From Synergistaceae bacterium (GTDB taxonomy: Bacteria; Synergistota; Synergistia; Synergistales; Aminobacteriaceae), in contig JAISQE010000091.1 of the NCBI GenBank assembly GCA_031274425.1, positions 1-59,710 on the forward strand: a DNA stretch of 59,710 bases, given 5' to 3'. Below are positions 6,769 through 15,954 of this stretch, in pieces. The notes under the pieces were generated by a model that searched no databases, was not told the DNA's origin, and saw nothing but the letters and a program-made list of their open reading frames with translations. Position numbers and translations under genes: made by a program. How positions within the stretch are numbered: position 1 is the first letter of the stretch; each line of letters starts with the position of its first letter.

Positions 6769-9747
6769 TCAAGCCGGCTCGCACAGCGCGATGTTCACCA
6801 GGTTGCTGTGTTGAGGGTTCCCCTTGGCGAGAGGCGTCGGGCGCGCGGTCGAGAGGGTGTTCACGCAGCCTCGGATGTCGACGCCCGATTCATCCGGCGC
6901 GTACCAGCCTCCCTGCGAGATGGCCAGAACGCCGCGAATAACCCGGTCCGTCACGTGAGCCCGTATTCGAACGCTCCCTCTGTCATTGAAAACATTCACC
7001 CAGTCGTCTTCGCGGATATTCCCGTCCTCGGCGTCTTCCAAGTTTATCCAGACGCGGTGCGGGGCAAGTTCTTCCATGCTTGGATTGTTGTCGTGCGTGG
7101 AGTGCGTCCTCCTCTTCGTGTGCCAGCCGATCAATTGGAACGGATATGTGGCGATCCGCGGGTCCCCCGGTCCCTCGAAGCTCGGGACGTACTTGGGGAT
7201 GGCCGGGATCTCCAGCGGATTGCCCCTGTCGTGCAGGCGAGGAGAGAAAATTTCGATCTTGCCGCTCGGCGTCGGAAAAGGATGGTTTTCGGGATCGCGG
7301 ATATTCTTCTCGAACGCTATAAAATGAGAACGATTCCTGTATCGATATATTCCATCCCCGCGAAACGCGTCGAAGTCGGGCATCCCAGGCTCGTTATCGA
7401 GAACGCCCTCGTAAACCTCCCTCAGAAGTTCCCGCAGTTCTTTGCCGCCACGGGTGAAGGCGCCGTGACAACCGAGATGACGCGCCACGTCGGAGAGCCA
7501 GTCGTACTCGAAGCGGCATTCGAACAGCGGCTCTATCGCCTTATTGCAGTACAAGATATAGTCGCCCTCGCGCCACGGTTTTCCGATGTTGTCTCCCTCG
7601 AACATCGACGTGCCTGGGAGCAGGATATCGGCGAATCTGGCGCTCGGCGTCATGAACAGGTCGGAGCACACGATGAACTCGCACATCGTCGTGTCCCTCA
7701 AAATCCCGGCGGTTCGCTTGACGTCGGAATGTTGGTTGATCAGCGTGTTGCCGGCCAAATTCCATATCATCTTGATATTGGCGTCCAGTTTTTGAACGCC
7801 GATCACCCCGTCGCGTCGCGCCGTCATCTCCGTTCCCCTGAAGACGGCGTCCGTCCATAAAAAAGATGGAATCTTGCCGCTGTACGGGTTGGGCGTCAAG
7901 GCCATACCGGGTTGCCTGTGCAGCTCGACCGCGCCGTTGCCGCAGGCCGAGCCGCCGGGAATACCGACGTTCCCCGTCAGGCAGGCCAGCATGGTGCCGC
8001 TCCGCACGATCTGCTCTCCGTTCCCGTTTCTCTGGGGCCCATAGCCCTGGAGAAGCGCCGCCGGCTTTGTTTGGGCGTAGCGTCGCGCCAGCCAGCGTAT
8101 CGTGTCCGGGTCCACACCCGTGATATCGGCCGCCCACTCCGCCGTTTTGGGCGTGCCGTCGTACTTGCCGAACGCGTAGTCCCGGTAGTTCTCGCAATCC
8201 TCCAGCCCCAGGAGCATGTGAGAGGCGTCGAATCCGAGGCAGAATCGATCCATGAATGCCTGGTCCTGCAGCCCCTCTTCGAGTATGGTGTAGGCCATGG
8301 CGTCCATTAGAGCGCCGTCCGTGGTGGGCCTGAGCCCTATCCAGCGGTCGGCCAGCGCGGAGGCGGTGTCGCTGAATCGAGGGTCGACGACCAGGATCTC
8401 GATCCCCGATTTTTTCGCCTCCCGGAGGTAAAACATCAAAGAGGAGCCGAACACGCTCTCCATGGGGTTATGCCCCCACAGGACGATCAGCTTGGAGTTC
8501 AGGAGGTCTTGGGAGCAATTTCCGGTCTCGTTGGTTCCGTAGGTATAGGGGGTCGTGAAGGAGGTGCACGCCGTGCTGTAAGTATTGTATTTGCCGAGAA
8601 AACCGCCGTTCAGAGCCAGAAGGTCCTGCGCGAACGCGTCGCCTCTGGCCACGGCGTTGACGCCGGAGGAGTAGTTGACGTACCTCGACTGAGGGCCGTA
8701 TCGCCTCCCGATGCGGTCTGCCTCGGCCGCGACGATTTCCGTCGCGGCTTCCCAGGAGACGCGTTCGAATCGGCCCTCGCCGCGCTCCCCCACTCGCCTC
8801 AGGGGGTAACGCAACCTGGCGCCGCTCAAAAATGTCCGGTGATAGGACGCCCCTCTGGCGCAGATCTTGATTCCCGGCGCTCTTACCGCGTCGGGATGAT
8901 TGGAGGGGCCGAGCCTCAGAACGCAGCCCTCCGCCGCGTCCGCCGTCAGTGGGCACCTGCCGCCGCAGTTGCCGGTCCCGCAGATCGGGATAGATTTTCG
9001 CCGCGTCTCTTTCTCGAGCTCGATCAGGGGGCGGAGGCATATTGGAGGGGCCGACAGGTCCTCGGAGTCCGACGCGACCCAGTGAGAGCGCGAGAGAAGC
9101 GCGGCCGACCGGCGCAGCAGGCGCGATGTCGTCGCGTAAAAAACCTCTCGCGCGCGCTCCTCCAGAGCCAAGCCAAACGCCTCCGCGAAGTGCCGCAGGT
9201 GCAGCTCGAAGAAAGAATGCGCGAGTTCGGCCCATCTCCCGCCGCCCCCTCCGCAGAGATGGGAGAAAAACGCGCATTCCGCTCCGATATGGTCGGGCGG
9301 CTGCCCGAGCGACTCGTCCACCCGCAGGCCCGCTTTGCGGTACATGGACGCCGCGTCGAAGGTGACGCGATTCATCAGCCGCCTGTCCTCCGCGCGGAAA
9401 CACGACTCCCAGAGATCGAGAGACGGGAACCTCAACCCCCAAAAAAGCGCTCGATATTCCTCCTCGAATACCCTCCAGTCACCCTCCGAGGCGCGATCCG
9501 CAAGTTCCGCGAGCGCATCGAGCCCCGGCAGGGCATGGCGGTACGGCGATCGGGCGCACCGCGCAAAACTCGCTCCCCACCTCTCCCGCGAGGGAGGATA
9601 CAGCAAAAGCTCCGAGAGAAGAGCGAAAAGAGGCTTGATTTCGGCGAGCCTGACGGAGCGCTCTTCATCTTTTTTCAAATCTTTCAAATCTTTCAAATCT
9701 CCCAATTCCAAATCTTCCAAATCCCCCAAAGACATTTCTATGGGCAT
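6769..9747 (-). CDS. TorD-type chaperone fused to a DMSO-reductase-family molybdoenzyme
   Basis: A 992-residue fusion. Residues 1-30 are a low-complexity Leu/Lys/Asp tail. Residues about 32-220 are an all-helical TorD/DmsD/NarJ-like chaperone domain (EEEYRALFWG, LGQPPDHIGAECAFFSHL). From about 250 comes a bis-MGD molybdenum oxidoreductase like DmsA, with Cys 256, 261, 265 and 296 for a 4Fe-4S cluster, GKYNTYS with the candidate serine Mo ligand, and VLWGHNPMES. No twin-arginine signal is present, so it should be cytoplasmic. No DmsB or DmsC partner is nearby. It starts at ATG 9747, right after the NifK-like stop, at the end of the operon. The substrate is unknown; an S-oxide such as DMSO is the natural guess from family and context. 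Confidence 0.88.
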   Translation of the reverse strand: MPIEMSLGDLEDLELGDLKDLKDLKKDEERSVRLAEIKPLFALLSELLLYPPSRERWGASFARCARSPYRHALPGLDALAELADRASEGDWRVFEEEYRALFWGLRFPSLDLWESCFRAEDRRLMNRVTFDAASMYRKAGLRVDESLGQPPDHIGAECAFFSHLCGGGGGRWAELAHSFFELHLRHFAEAFGLALEERAREVFYATTSRLLRRSAALLSRSHWVASDSEDLSAPPICLRPLIELEKETRRKSIPICGTGNCGGRCPLTADAAEGCVLRLGPSNHPDAVRAPGIKICARGASYHRTFLSGARLRYPLRRVGERGEGRFERVSWEAATEIVAAEADRIGRRYGPQSRYVNYSSGVNAVARGDAFAQDLLALNGGFLGKYNTYSTACTSFTTPYTYGTNETGNCSQDLLNSKLIVLWGHNPMESVFGSSLMFYLREAKKSGIEILVVDPRFSDTASALADRWIGLRPTTDGALMDAMAYTILEEGLQDQAFMDRFCLGFDASHMLLGLEDCENYRDYAFGKYDGTPKTAEWAADITGVDPDTIRWLARRYAQTKPAALLQGYGPQRNGNGEQIVRSGTMLACLTGNVGIPGGSACGNGAVELHRQPGMALTPNPYSGKIPSFLWTDAVFRGTEMTARRDGVIGVQKLDANIKMIWNLAGNTLINQHSDVKRTAGILRDTTMCEFIVCSDLFMTPSARFADILLPGTSMFEGDNIGKPWREGDYILYCNKAIEPLFECRFEYDWLSDVARHLGCHGAFTRGGKELRELLREVYEGVLDNEPGMPDFDAFRGDGIYRYRNRSHFIAFEKNIRDPENHPFPTPSGKIEIFSPRLHDRGNPLEIPAIPKYVPSFEGPGDPRIATYPFQLIGWHTKRRTHSTHDNNPSMEELAPHRVWINLEDAEDGNIREDDWVNVFNDRGSVRIRAHVTDRVIRGVLAISQGGWYAPDESGVDIRGCVNTLSTARPTPLAKGNPQHSNLVNIALCEPA
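9667..9735 (-). repeat. 9-nt tandem repeats in the 5' end of the molybdoenzyme gene
   Basis: Units close to TTTCAAATC on the plus strand recur several times and encode the L-x-D-L-K-D-L-K-D tail (residues about 5-26). The unit length is a multiple of three, so expansion or contraction would keep the frame. Confidence 0.7.
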
Positions 9748-9749
9748 TT

Positions 9750-11054
9750 CTATGTGTACCGGGTGAGGACCACCGAGTAGATGTCTTCCAGGAATTTGAG
9801 CGCGCCCTCGTAGCCCACGTACGAGCTGTTGATGACCAGGCGTTCGTTCAACGGCCATGAAATGGAGAGAAAGTGCGCCGCGGTTTCCACCGCCACCTTC
9901 TTTTCCCACGCGCTGCCGATGAGCAGCGGGTAGCCCATGTAGTCGGCCTTTTCGATCTCGTCGTGGACGGTATGCCCGTCCGTCTCGAATGAAATTTCGG
10001 CCTCGATGCCGTAGTTCATGTCTTTGAAATATTCCCGAATCGTCGATTGATGCCGCGCGGGCACGTCCTCCATAGCGTACTGCTTTTGCGGAAAGAGCCC
10101 CATGTCGTTGACGAGAAAACGGGTCAGCGCCAAGGCGTACTGCGCGTCGGAGACGACCGTGAAGCGTTTGGACATGATGCGGTTTTCAAGAAAAATGTCG
10201 GCGAAACGCTCAATGTAATAGTAATATTTGCTCTCTTTGTCGGCAATGAGTTTTTTCGTTTTTTCCACGTCCAATTTGGCAAATTCGCTGACCTCCATCA
10301 GAAATTTGCTGGTTTCGAAAGCGCCGACGGGCAGGTTCGGATAATGCAGGCAGGGGACCCCGAATTTTTGCTCCAGCAGTTGGGCGCTTTCGAGCCCCAG
10401 CCACGGGTTCACCACAAGGCTGAACTCCGCGCGCGGAATTCTCTCGATGTTCTTGAGCCCCTTGCCATAGCCGAATATGATGTTCGCCTCCAGCCCGATG
10501 TCGGCCAAAAGGTTCTCCAGCGCGTCCAGATTTCCGTACCAGAAAGGATCGTGGAGCGGCAAGCTCGCGAACACGTTGACGAGCCCTTTTTCGGTTTCGT
10601 ATTCCCTCCCGTCGTCCAGGAACTGCTCGAAAAGCGCCTGAAGTATCCACTCGTATCCAAGATAGTTGTTGCCCTTGAAACCAGCGGTGGAGGCGTGGAT
10701 GACCGGCTTCCCCTGGAGGCGGAAGGAGTTCACGACCTCCGCGGAGTCGTCGCCGATGATCTCCGACGAGCAGCCGGTGATCACCACGTACAGATCCGCG
10801 TCGATGACGCGCAGGGCGTTTTCTATCGTTTCCCTCAGGCGCTCCTCCCCGCCGAAGACGATCTCTTTTTCCGAAAGGTTGGTGCAGGGAAAGATGCGCG
10901 GAGCGAAATGCCCGGAGTTGCCGTTGCCGGTGGACAGCTTATCCGAGCAGCCCGGGCCCGCGTGAAGGATCGGCAATACCCGCTCGATGGACTGCACCGT
11001 CTGCATCGCGCCGAGAGCGCATTTATAGCGGACCTGATCCAGCGTCCTGCCCAT
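9750..11054 (-). CDS. NifK-like nitrogenase component 1 subunit, pair A
   Basis: A 434-residue protein of the oxidoreductase/nitrogenase component 1 superfamily, K type. Cysteines sit at the P-cluster positions: 12 (YKCAL), 36 (HAGPGC) and 95 (VITGCSSEIIGDD). The conserved EKEIVFGGEERL segment follows the second. It starts at ATG 11054 with AGGAGG 9 nt upstream, overlapping the end of the D-like gene and 2 nt past its stop. Translation coupling with the D-like partner is likely. It should form an alpha2beta2 component with the 11057-12520 product. Catalytic versus scaffold role is not decided by sequence alone. Confidence 0.85.
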   Translation of the reverse strand: MGRTLDQVRYKCALGAMQTVQSIERVLPILHAGPGCSDKLSTGNGNSGHFAPRIFPCTNLSEKEIVFGGEERLRETIENALRVIDADLYVVITGCSSEIIGDDSAEVVNSFRLQGKPVIHASTAGFKGNNYLGYEWILQALFEQFLDDGREYETEKGLVNVFASLPLHDPFWYGNLDALENLLADIGLEANIIFGYGKGLKNIERIPRAEFSLVVNPWLGLESAQLLEQKFGVPCLHYPNLPVGAFETSKFLMEVSEFAKLDVEKTKKLIADKESKYYYYIERFADIFLENRIMSKRFTVVSDAQYALALTRFLVNDMGLFPQKQYAMEDVPARHQSTIREYFKDMNYGIEAEISFETDGHTVHDEIEKADYMGYPLLIGSAWEKKVAVETAAHFLSISWPLNERLVINSSYVGYEGALKFLEDIYSVVLTRYT

Positions 11055-11056
11055 CT

Positions 11057-12520
11057 TTATTTGGCCTCCTGATATAAGGACGCGCTCTCCTGCCGGTACC
11101 ACCAATCGGTGTAAGGCAGCTTGATTCTGGACGATAGATTTTTTTCAAAGCTGCGGTTGGTGATCCTGTCGAGGATGGTGTACGCAAAGCTCAGAGTGCG
11201 TTTGTAGCCGAACGACATGTATTCGTCGGCCATGAAGATGGAGGGAACGCCCTGCTTGACGGCCCACACGGTGGTTCCCGGATGACGGGCCAGATAAAGG
11301 TCGGGCTTGTACTGGTTGAGGATATTCAGGATCTCGAAATTCTGCTGATCCGCGACGCTTATATTGAAATCCCTTGGCGAGTGCTCGGCCAGATACTGCA
11401 CGTGAGGAGGCGGGCTCCCGTCGTCGTACCGCGAATCGTAATGCCATGAGGCGATATAGGCGACCTCCATGCCCAGCTCCTGAATCACCCGCGCCACCTG
11501 AAACGCGAAGCTGGAGCCCATTCCGAGAACGACGCGCAGCCCCTTGAGCTTTGCCTTGACCTCTTCGAGTTTGGGCAGATATAGGGCGCGCTCGCGCTCG
11601 ATATAGGCCTCCGCCTCCGCCTCTTTGCCGATCACGCGTCCGATGTCCCGGAACCATGTCTCAAAACCGGCTACGCCAAGCGGATTGATGGTCTTGATGT
11701 AAGGGACGCCGTGCTGTTGTTCCAGCCCGTTGCCCAGGTAGGAGGCGAGCGTGCCGCAAATGGAGATGGTGGCAAGCGCTTCCGAGATATGCGAAAGCTC
11801 CTCCAGCGTCGTGTTGGAGTAGATCATGAAGACGTCCACGCCGATGGCGCGAAACATTTCCACGATATCGTCCCGGGCGCTCTCGTTGAAGTTCTTGAAG
11901 TTGATGAAGTTGCCTTTTTTTCGAGGCGGGGCCACGATTCTGGACAAAATCGCGTGATCCGCGGCGTCGAAACCCGTTGCCCAGACCTTGGATTTGAATC
12001 CTTCGCAGTGGATGGGCACGACCGGGATGGGAAGCTCCTCTCCGGTTTCGGCGATGACGGAGTCGACGTCCTCGCCGATGATGCCGGAGACGCAGGAAGT
12101 GGTGACGAAGATCGCCGCCGGTTTGTAACGGTTATAGGTCTCCAGGATCGTGTCGCGAAGAGTTCCCGCAGCGCCGAAGATGGTGTCCGATTCGTTCATG
12201 TCCGTTCCCAGGATCACGGTATTGTAGGACAGCCCCCGTTTGGAGGCGAGCTGCGTCTGGTTCGTGATCACGGAGGAGGCCCCGGCCGTGCAGCCGGACG
12301 GGGCATGGTTGATGATCGCGATATCCCGGATATGGGAAATATAACCGAGAACGCATCCCGCGTCGCAAGAACTGGATTGGGAGAAGCAACGCCCCCGATC
12401 CTTCAAAGACCCGCACCTCGACTGGCTGGCCAGGTCCTTGATCGTGCCGACGTAGCCCACAACGGAGCCCAGGCGTTCTTCTCGTTTCCCGAAAGTGGTG
12501 GAATTCAAATCGATAGTCAT
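11057..12520 (-). CDS. NifD-like nitrogenase component 1 subunit, pair A
   Basis: A 487-residue protein. P-cluster-type cysteines are at 52/56 (SSCDAGC), 77 (HAPSGC) and 143 (TTSCVSGIIGED). Cys255 (TISICGT) aligns with the cofactor-ligand Cys of NifD. The canonical cofactor histidine of NifD (in an MHSWDY context) is not present; the equivalent region reads IFMADEYMSFGY. A different His lies in LYLARHPGTT. It starts at ATG 12520 with AGGAG 8 nt upstream. The canonical NifD length is similar. It belongs to the nitrogenase-like groups outside Nif/Vnf/Anf; the methylthio-alkane reductase MarD is the nearest functional model, by context. Confidence 0.85.
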   Translation of the reverse strand: MTIDLNSTTFGKREERLGSVVGYVGTIKDLASQSRCGSLKDRGRCFSQSSSCDAGCVLGYISHIRDIAIINHAPSGCTAGASSVITNQTQLASKRGLSYNTVILGTDMNESDTIFGAAGTLRDTILETYNRYKPAAIFVTTSCVSGIIGEDVDSVIAETGEELPIPVVPIHCEGFKSKVWATGFDAADHAILSRIVAPPRKKGNFINFKNFNESARDDIVEMFRAIGVDVFMIYSNTTLEELSHISEALATISICGTLASYLGNGLEQQHGVPYIKTINPLGVAGFETWFRDIGRVIGKEAEAEAYIERERALYLPKLEEVKAKLKGLRVVLGMGSSFAFQVARVIQELGMEVAYIASWHYDSRYDDGSPPPHVQYLAEHSPRDFNISVADQQNFEILNILNQYKPDLYLARHPGTTVWAVKQGVPSIFMADEYMSFGYKRTLSFAYTILDRITNRSFEKNLSSRIKLPYTDWWYRQESASLYQEAK

Positions 12521-12559
12521 TTTTGTTCTCCTGTTCTGAATGATCCGCATCCAAATGAT

Positions 12560-13450
12560 CTATAAAAGCGCCGACGGCGAAATCGCGTCGGCGACGTCCT
12601 TTCCGGCGTCCGGGGAAAGGTTTCTGCCGGGCGCGTCGTCGTTCTGCAAAAACTCCCAGATCCTATGGGTGATCCATTTGTAGTCCGCCGACACCCGCAT
12701 ATCGGCCGCCGTGCGTGGGCGCGGCAGATCGATGTCGACGATTTTTTTTATCCTGCCGGGGCGAGCGGTCATCACAACGACCTGATCGGCGAGAAGAACC
12801 GCTTCCTCGATGCTGTGGGTGATAAAGACAATCGTCTTTCCGGTCTTCTCCCAAATGCTCAAGAGCTCGTCCTGCAGGGTTTCGCGGGTTTGCGCGTCCA
12901 CGGCCGCGAAGGGCTCGTCCATGAGCAGGACCGTCGGGTCGTAGGCCAAAGATCTGGCGATGGCGACCCTTTGGCGCATCCCGCCCGAAAGCTCGCTGGG
13001 ATATCGTTCTTCGAAGCCGTTCAACCCCACGAGATCGATATATTTTTTGCATATTTCCCGGCGTTGTTTTTTCGGCACGCGTTTGACCTCCAACCCGTAT
13101 CCCACGTTGTCGAGGACGGTTCTCCATGGAAACAAGGCGTAGCCCTGCATGATGAACCCTCTGTCCAAGGCGGGGCCGGTGACCAATTTCCCGTCGATCC
13201 GAATATCGCCGTGTTGGGGGCTTGACAGGCCCGCCAAGATGTCCAAAAGCGTGGATTTTCCGCAGCCGGAGGGGCCGACGATCGCCACGAAAGCGCCGTC
13301 GTCGACAGAAAGCGTGAAGTTTTCCAGCGCGACGAGCTCCTCTTTTTTCTTCCTCTCGGAGTTGCGAAGGTAGTAGACCTGTTTCAGATCGTGCAACACG
13401 ATCTTGGGTCGTTCTCGCGGCGCGCCGGCCGTCATCGTTTCCAGCGTCAT
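12560..13450 (-). CDS. NitT/TauT-type ABC transporter ATPase
   Basis: A 296-residue ATPase like SsuB/TauB/NrtD, with Walker [11 protein letters not shown]-loop [12 protein letters not shown], signature [12 protein letters not shown], Walker [12 protein letters not shown] and switch HSIEEA. It carries about 25 extra residues before the usual start. The matching permease (19321-20121) and binding proteins (20148-22148) lie upstream in the same operon. This ATPase is separated from them and placed between a cysteine synthase and the D-like gene of pair A, which ties import to the reductase genes. The TauT/SsuT family imports sulfonates and related small organosulfur or nitrogen compounds. Confidence 0.92.
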   Translation of the reverse strand: MTLETMTAGAPRERPKIVLHDLKQVYYLRNSERKKKEELVALENFTLSVDDGAFVAIVGPSGCGKSTLLDILAGLSSPQHGDIRIDGKLVTGPALDRGFIMQGYALFPWRTVLDNVGYGLEVKRVPKKQRREICKKYIDLVGLNGFEERYPSELSGGMRQRVAIARSLAYDPTVLLMDEPFAAVDAQTRETLQDELLSIWEKTGKTIVFITHSIEEAVLLADQVVVMTARPGRIKKIVDIDLPRPRTAADMRVSADYKWITHRIWEFLQNDDAPGRNLSPDAGKDVADAISPSALL

Positions 13451-13453
13451 GCG

Positions 13454-14398
13454 TCAGTCCTCGTTTTCTCCGGTGTACAGCGTCGTGGACAGATACCGTT
13501 CGCCGGTGTCGGGAAAAATCGCAACAATGACTTTGCCCGAGTTTTCCGGGCGTTTCGCGATATCGGTAGCGGCGAACGCGGCCGCCCCGGAGGAAATCCC
13601 CACCAGCAATCCCTCGGTGCGCGCGAGCAAACGGGAGGCGTTGAAGGCCTCGGAGTTTTTTACGCGGAATATCTCATCGACGACCGCGCCATTGTAGGTG
13701 TCGGGGGCAAACCCCGCGCCGATGCCCTGTATTTTATGAGGCCCGGCCGCGCCTCCGGACAGGACGGGCGAGGCGTCCGGCTCTACGGCCACAATTCGGA
13801 CGGAACTGTTTTTCGCCTTCAAAGCCTCCCCGATCCCGCTGATGGTCCCGCCGGTTCCCACGCCTCCGACGACGACGTCCACTTTGCCGGCCGTGTCGTT
13901 CCATATCTCGACCGCCGTGGTTTCTCTATGAATTCTCGGATTGGCCGGGTTTTTGAATTGCTGCGGGATGTAGGATTTCGGAATTTTCTCCGCCAACTCT
14001 TCCGCTTTGCGTATCGCGCCCTTCATGCCCTCGGAACCGGGGGTCAATACAAGCTCCGCGCCGAGCGCGCTGAGCAGGCTTTGACGTTCGCGGCTCATAA
14101 ATTCCGGCATCGTGAGGATGACGCGGTATTTTTTCGCCGCCGCCACGATGGCGAGCGCAATTCCGGTGTTCCCGCTGGTGGGTTCGATGATGACGGAGTC
14201 TTTATCCAGGATGCCGTTGTCCTCGGCATCCCGGATCATCGCGAAACCAATGCGGTCCTTCACGCTGCCCCCCGGGTTGAAATACTCCAGCTTCGCCACG
14301 ATGGGGGCGGCCAAGCCCGCTTCCGAGCTGTAGTTTTCCAGCTGCAAAAGCGGCGTGTTGCCGATGAGGTCTGTCAATTTTCTCGCTATTCTAGGCAT
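13454..14398 (-). CDS. cysK: Cysteine synthase (O-acetylserine sulfhydrylase), first copy
   Basis: A 314-residue fold type II PLP enzyme: [10 protein letters not shown], the PLP lysine in [11 protein letters not shown], the substrate loop [20 protein letters not shown] for phosphate binding, and [11 protein letters not shown]. It makes cysteine from O-acetylserine and sulfide. The start lies 42 nt after the D-like gene of pair B and the stop lies 3 nt before the ATPase start, so it is embedded between the two nitrogenase-like pairs. It is clearly paralogous to the copy at 17305-18288, which suggests duplication of a unit with one synthase per D/K pair. Confidence 0.95.
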   Translation of the reverse strand: MPRIARKLTDLIGNTPLLQLENYSSEAGLAAPIVAKLEYFNPGGSVKDRIGFAMIRDAEDNGILDKDSVIIEPTSGNTGIALAIVAAAKKYRVILTMPEFMSRERQSLLSALGAELVLTPGSEGMKGAIRKAEELAEKIPKSYIPQQFKNPANPRIHRETTAVEIWNDTAGKVDVVVGGVGTGGTISGIGEALKAKNSSVRIVAVEPDASPVLSGGAAGPHKIQGIGAGFAPDTYNGAVVDEIFRVKNSEAFNASRLLARTEGLLVGISSGAAAFAATDIAKRPENSGKVIVAIFPDTGERYLSTTLYTGENED

Positions 14399-14440
14399 AT
14401 ACAGATGCCACCTCCCGATAGTCTATATCCAAAATGCTTT

Positions 14441-15946
14441 TTAAGCCTCTTTTATGTAATGAAAAGGATCTTGTTCGTACCATGACGCTTTATAGGGCAG
14501 CGGGCAGTGCCGCGCGATTTTTTTGTTGAACTGACCGTTCGCGAGGATTCTGCGAATGCGCCTGGCCACCTCGAACACGCCGGAGTAACCCATGTAGTTA
14601 TAGGTGGGCCCGAACAACGGCAGCAGGGGAAGCCCCTGTTTCGCGGAGAGGTTGCCGCCGCCGGTGTGGCCGATATAAAGGTCCGGCTTCAATCGGTTGA
14701 CCAGGTTGATCTGCTCGAAAGGTTGTTGCGTCGCGACGTTGAACAGCACGTCGTCCACGTCCTCCAGGCTTTCGAAAAGCGGCTCCGCGAATCGGTCGTA
14801 ATGGTGCCCTTTGAAGCCGATCACCTTCATCCCCAGGTCCTGCAGAATCTCCGCGGTGGCGACGACGCGGATTTCTCCGCCGCCAAGAAACACCCTCTTG
14901 TCTTTCAGATAAGGCCTGAATTGCGCGAGAGCCTCGTCGAGCTCCCTGCTTTCGGCGTCGATGAGCTGCTGTGCCCGATCCTGCAGATCAAAATGTTCCG
15001 CTATTTTAAGAAGCCACCGAGCCGTATTTTTGCGCCCTATCGGCATGGTGTCGATCACGTAGGGTATGCCGTAAAGAACTTTCAGGTGCTCGATGAAATA
15101 ATCGTCGTGCGTGCCGCAGATGCTGACGTTGAGAGCGGACAAGAGCGCGTAGCGGAAATCTTCCGCGCTGGAATAGCAAGGCAGCCACCGCGCGTTCAAG
15201 CCGATCGCGTTCAGAAGGCGCTCCAGTTCGGCTTCGTCCTGACGCGACATGGAACCCACGTTCAACAGATTTACCGTGCGGCTGTCCCGGTATTTTCGCC
15301 GCAGGTCGCTCAGGTCGTCCGATACCGTCCGCTGGTCCTCGCGGAGGTTCGGTTTTTTGACGAGGTGGCGCAGAACGCCATGATAGACGTCGTCGTAAGC
15401 GGTGGCCATCGCCTTGGTTTTGAATCCGGCGCAGTGGATGGGGATCAGGACGGCGGCGGTCTCCGCCTGCAATTCGGCGACCACCGCGTCCACGTCGTCG
15501 CCGATGAGGGAGGGCACGCAGCTTATCGGAACGCAAATCGTCTCCGGCCGGAACTCCTTGTCGGCGTAACGAATCGCTTCCTTGAGCTTGTTTTCGCCGC
15601 CGGCGATGACGTCCGCCTCGTTCAAGTTGGTGTTGAGCCAGATCAATCCCTCCGCGTTCGGGTCCCTCATGCGCTTGAAAGATTGGCTGGCGCCCACGGC
15701 GCCGATGGAGCACGAGCCGCAGCCTATGGGGCCGTGCATGATGATCACGGCATTTCGCAGAGAGTTGATGATGCCGAGGCTCAAGGTGAACTGGCAGCCC
15801 TGCGTCTGGGAAAAAGCGCGGCTCGCCCGGTTGATGCAACCCTCTCTCTGGGCGCATCGGAGTTCGCCGGCGGTTCCTCCGAACGCGACGCCGGTCCCTA
15901 GCCGTTCTTCCCTCACGGGAGGGCTTTTCAAGGTAATATAATTCAT
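14441..15946 (-). CDS. NifD-like nitrogenase component 1 subunit, pair B
   Basis: A 501-residue protein. P-cluster-type cysteines are at 51 (TQGCQF), 76 (HGPIGC) and 143 (ISCVPSLIGDD). Cys277 (VSICGTHDDYF) aligns with the NifD cofactor Cys. The canonical cofactor histidine is again missing (region LPLFGPTYNYMGYSG), while a His occurs in LYIGHTGGG, close to the corresponding His of pair A. It is only distantly similar to the pair A D-like protein, so the two pairs are ancient paralogues and not a recent duplication. It starts at ATG 15946 with GGGAGG upstream. In pair B the K-like gene precedes the D-like gene, the reverse of pair A. Confidence 0.85.
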   Translation of the reverse strand: MNYITLKSPPVREERLGTGVAFGGTAGELRCAQREGCINRASRAFSQTQGCQFTLSLGIINSLRNAVIIMHGPIGCGSCSIGAVGASQSFKRMRDPNAEGLIWLNTNLNEADVIAGGENKLKEAIRYADKEFRPETICVPISCVPSLIGDDVDAVVAELQAETAAVLIPIHCAGFKTKAMATAYDDVYHGVLRHLVKKPNLREDQRTVSDDLSDLRRKYRDSRTVNLLNVGSMSRQDEAELERLLNAIGLNARWLPCYSSAEDFRYALLSALNVSICGTHDDYFIEHLKVLYGIPYVIDTMPIGRKNTARWLLKIAEHFDLQDRAQQLIDAESRELDEALAQFRPYLKDKRVFLGGGEIRVVATAEILQDLGMKVIGFKGHHYDRFAEPLFESLEDVDDVLFNVATQQPFEQINLVNRLKPDLYIGHTGGGNLSAKQGLPLLPLFGPTYNYMGYSGVFEVARRIRRILANGQFNKKIARHCPLPYKASWYEQDPFHYIKEA

Positions 15947-15954
15947 TTTCGCTT

